From Siphonodentalium dalli (Eukaryota > Mollusca > Scaphopoda > Gadilida > Siphonodentaliidae), in assembly GCA_032622095.1 (NCBI GenBank), contig CP136062.1:10441710-10505709 (forward strand): a stretch of 64,000 bases of DNA, given 5' to 3'. A model generated the notes under the pieces. The model made no database searches, was not told where the DNA came from, and saw only the letters and a list, made by a program, of their open reading frames with translations. Of this stretch, positions 60,201 through 64,000 are shown in pieces (the first letter of the stretch is position 1; each line of letters opens with the position of its first letter). A program made the translations under genes and the position numbers.

Positions 60201-63200
60201 GTATAAAGGTCTGTAATAATGGGGCGGGGGGTATAAAGGTCTGTAATAATGGGGCGGGGGTATAAAGGTCTGTAATAATGGGGCGGGGGTATAAAGGTAT
60301 GTAATAATGGGGCGGGGGGTATAAATGTCTGTAATAATGGGGCGGGGGTATAAAGGTCTGTAATAATGGGGCGGGGGTATAAAGGTCTGTAATAATGGGG
60401 CGGGGGGTATAAAGGTATGTAATAATGGGGCGGGGGTATAAAGGTCTGTAATAATGGGGCGGGGGTATAAAGGTATGTAATAATGGGGCGGGGGTATAAA
60501 GGTATGTAATAATGGGGCGGGGGTATAAAGCTATGTAATAATGGGGCGGGGGTTATAAATGTCTGTAATAATGGGGCGGGGGTATAAAGGTATGTAATAA
60601 TGGGGCGGGGGTATAAAGGTATGTAATAATGGGGCGGGGGTATAAAGGTATGTAATAATGGGGCGGGGGTTATAAATGTCTGTAATAATGGGGCGGGGGT
60701 ATAAAGGTCTGTAATAATGGGGCGGGGGTATAAAGGTCTGTAATAATGGGGCGGGGGTATAAAGGTATGTAATAATGGGGCGGGGGTATAAAGGTCTGTA
60801 ATAATGGGCCGGGGGTATAAAGGTCTGTAATAATGGGGCGGGGGTATAAAGGTATGTAATAATGGGGCGGGGGTATAAAGGTCTGTAATAATGGGGCGGG
60901 GGTATAAAGGTATGTAATAATGGGGCGGGGGTATAAAGGTATGTAATAATGGGGCGGGGGTATAAAGGTCTGTAATAATGGGGCGGGGGTATAAAGGTCT
61001 GTAATAATGGGGCGGGGGTATAAAGGTATGTAATAATGGGGCGGGGGTATAAAGGTCTGTAATAATGGGGCGGGGGGTATAAATGTCTGTAATATTGGGG
61101 CGGGGGTATAAAGGTCTGTAATAATGGGGCGGGGGTATAAAGGTCTGTAATAATGGGGCGGGGGTATAAAGGTCTGTAATAATGGGGCGGGGGTATAAAG
61201 GTCTGTAATAATGGGGCGGGGGGTATAAATGTCTGTAATATTGGGGCGGGGGTATAAAGGTCTGTAATAATGGGGCGGGGGTATAAAGGTATGTAATAAT
61301 GGGGCGGGGGTATAAAGGTATGTAATAATGGGGCGGGGGTATAAAGGTCTGTAATAATGGGGCGGGGGTATAAAGGTCTGTAATAATGGGGCGGGGGTAT
61401 AAAGGTCTGTAATAATGGGGCGGGGGTATAAAGGTATGTAATAATGGGGCGGGGGTATAAAGGTCTGTAATAATGGGGCGGGGGTATAAAGGTCTGTAAT
61501 AATGGGGCGGGGGTATAAAGGTATGTAATAATGGGGCGGGGGTATAAAGGTCTGTAATAATGGGGCGGGGGTATAAAGGTCTGTAATAATGGGGCGGGGG
61601 GTACAAAGGTATGTAATAATGGGGCGGGGGTATAAAGGTCTGTAATAATGGGGCGGGGGTATAAAGGTCTGTAATAATGGGGCGGGGGTATAAAGGTATG
61701 TAATAATGGGGCGGGGGTATAAAGGTCTGTAATAATGGGGCGGGGGTATAAAGGTCTGTAATAATGGGGCGGGGGGTATAAAGGTATGTAATAATGGGGC
61801 GGGGTATAAAGGTCTGTAATAATGGGGCGGGGGGTATAAAGGTATGTAATAATGGGGCGGGGTATAAAGGTATGTAATAATGGGGCGGGGGATATAAATG
61901 TATGTAATAATGGGGCGGCGGGTATAAATGTCTGTAATAATGGGGCGGGGTATAAAGGTCTGTAATAATGGGGCGGGGGTATAAAGGTATGTAATAATGG
62001 GGCGGGGGTATAAAGGTATGTAATAATGGGGCGGGGGTATAAAGGTCTGTAATAATGGGGCGGGGGTATAAAGGTCTGTAATAATGGGGCGGGGGTATAA
62101 AGGTCTGTAATAATGGGGCGGGGGTATAAAGGTCTGTACTAAAGGGGCGGGGGTATAAAGGTATGTAATAATGGGGCGGGGGTATAAAGGTATGTAATAA
62201 TGGGGCGGGGGTATAAAGGTATGTAATAATGGGGCGGGGGGTATAAAGGTATGTAATAATGGGGCGGGGGGTATAAAGGTATGTAATAATGGGGCGGGGG
62301 TATAAAGGTATGTAATAATGGGGCGGGGGTATAAAGGTATGTAATAATGGGGCGGGGGTATAAAGGTATGTAATAATGGGGCGGGGGTATAAAGGTCTGT
62401 AATAATGGGGCGGGGGTATAAAGGTCTGTACTAAAGGGGCGGGGGTATAAAGGTATGTAATAATGGGGCGGGGGTATAAAGGTATGTAATAATGGGGCGG
62501 GGGGTATAAAGGTATGTAATAATGGGGCGGGGGTATAAAGGTATGTAATAATGGGGCGGGGGTATAAAGGTATGTAATAATGGGGCGGCGGTATAAAGGT
62601 ATGTAATAATGGGTCGGGGGGTATAAAGGTATGTAATAATGGGGCGGGGGTATAAAGGTATGTAATAATGGGGCGGGGGGTATAAAGGTATGTAATAATG
62701 GGGCGGGGGGTATAAAGGTATGTAATAATGGGGCGGGGGTATAAAGGTATGTAATAATGGGGCGGGGGGTATAAAGGTATGTAATAATGGGGCGGGGGTA
62801 TAAAGGTATGTAATAATGGGGCGGGGGGTATAAAGGTATGTAATAATGGGGCGGGGGTATAAAGGTATGTAATAATGGGGCGGGGGTATAAAGGTATGTA
62901 ATAATGGGGCGGGGGTATAAAGGTCTGTAATAATGGGGCGGGGGTATAAAGGTCTGTAATAATGGGGCGGGGGTATAAAGGTATGTAATAATGGGGCGGG
63001 GGTATAAAGGTATGTAATAATGGGGCGGGGGGTATAAATGTATGTAATAATGGGGCGGAGGTATAAAGGTTTGTAATAATGGGGCGGGGGGTATAAAGGT
63101 ATGTAATAATGGGGCGGGGGTATAAAGGTATGTAATAATGGGGCGGGGGTATAAAGGTCTGTAATAATGGGGCGGGGGTATAAAGGTCTGTACTAAAGGG

Positions 63201-64000
63201 GCGGGGGTATAAAGGTCTGTAATAATGGGGCGGGGGTATAAAGGTATGTAATAATGGGGCGGGGGTATAAAGGTATGTAATAATGGGGCGGGGGGTATAA
63301 AGGTATGTAATAATGGGGCGGGGGGTATAAAGGTATGTAATAATGGGGCGGGGGTATAAAGGTATGTAATAATGGGGCGGGGGTATAAAGGTATGTAATA
63401 ATGGGGCGGAGGGTATAAAGGTATGTAATAATGGGGCGGGGGGTATAAAGGTATGTAATAATGGGGCGGGGGTATAAAGGTATGTAATAATGGGGCGGGG
63501 GTATAAAGGTATGTAATAATGGGGCGGGGGTATAAAGGTCTGTAATAATGGGGCGGGGGGTATAAAGGTATGTAATAATGGGGCGGGGGGTATAAAGGTA
63601 TGTAATAATGGGGCGGGGGGTATAAAGGTATGTAATAATGGGGCGGGGGTATAAAGGTATGTAATAATGGGGCGGAGGTATAAAGGTATGTAATAATGGG
63701 GCGGGGGGTATAAAGGTCTGTAATAATGGGGCGGGGGTATAAAGGTCTGTAATAATGGGGCGGGGGTATAAAGGTATGTAATAATGGGGCGGGGGTATAA
63801 AGGTCTGTAATAATGGGGCGGGGGGGTATAAAGGTCTGTAATAATGGGGCGGGGGTATAAAGGTATGTAATAATGGGGCGGGGGTATAAAGGTATGTAAT
63901 AATGGGGCGGGGGGTATAAAGGTATGTAATAATGGGGCGGGGGGTATAAAGGTATGTAATAATGGGGCGGGGGTATAAAGGTATGTAATAATGGGGCGGG
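57262..64000. repeat. 29/30-bp minisatellite, about 230 copies, GC box plus TATA-like box per unit
   Basis: The unit is GGTCTGTAATAAT, then GGGGCGGGGG with 5 or 6 final Gs, then TATAAA. It begins at 57262 and runs past the right edge. Common variants are GGTATG and GGTTTG for GGTCTG. GGTATG units dominate after about 62160, GGTCTG units earlier. The long minus-strand open frame (57179-61606) reads PPPHYYRPLY, APLLQTFIP and RPIITDLYTP in turn. The unit has no stop codon in any of the three minus-strand frames, so indels do not close the frame and no protein is implied. Strand asymmetry is extreme: nearly all G on the plus strand. Confidence 0.98.

Noticed and set aside
57179-61606. A 1,475-codon minus-strand open frame rich in P, Y, I and L
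   Set aside because: The minisatellite unit lacks stop codons in all three minus-strand frames, and the frame rotates at every 29-base unit. Length is a by-product of the repeat, and the only non-repeat part is a short meaningless tail.
57262-64000. CRISPR array
   Set aside because: The repeats are directly contiguous with no unique spacers, and the window is eukaryotic.

Overview
The window reads as nuclear DNA of a marine invertebrate, most likely a mollusc. There is no operon structure and coding density is very low. The one intact gene is a GT10 fucosyltransferase with a probable 5' UTR intron. Around it lie remnants of a Penelope-like element, a non-LTR retrotransposon and a TRIM/NHL-type propeller gene, plus dozens of MITE-like fold-back elements and short tandem arrays. 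The mollusc assignment is an inference from that mixture (many divergent GT10 and NHL genes, Penelope-like elements, strings of TGTCCGTCCGT and ACATGTAC), not a proof.

Layout. 1-15.1 kb: almost nine near-identical copies of a 1,733-bp satellite, continuing past the left edge, with a degraded last copy. 15.1-19 kb: gene-free, with a broken Penelope-like GIY-YIG endonuclease lying between two direct repeats. 19-22.5 kb: two old tandem copies of a 1.88-kb unit, part of which is related to the satellite. 22.5-23.3 kb: the 3' end of a LINE. 23.7-25.4 kb: hairpin MITEs and an NHL-repeat gene fragment broken by one of them. 25.8-26.6 kb: a 160-bp repeat family containing a MITE whose empty site can be read from its neighbours. 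26.6-30.2 kb: gene-free.

30.3-31.5 kb: the fucosyltransferase gene on the minus strand, a complete type II membrane protein. 32-48.8 kb: intergenic sequence dense in fold-back elements, G-run/C-run bounded segments, 122-, 149- and 384-bp tandem repeats and a small palindromic minisatellite. 49-50 kb: a promoter-like motif cluster and a possible first exon. 50-57 kb: more tandem arrays, including ten copies of the 160-bp family and a second block of an 80-odd-bp minisatellite also present at 48.8 kb. 57.3-64 kb: about 230 copies of a 29/30-bp minisatellite, continuing past the right edge. Each copy carries a GC box next to a TATA-like box.

The genes do not form a pathway. The main biology of the window is repeat amplification and small DNA transposons around one glycosylation gene.
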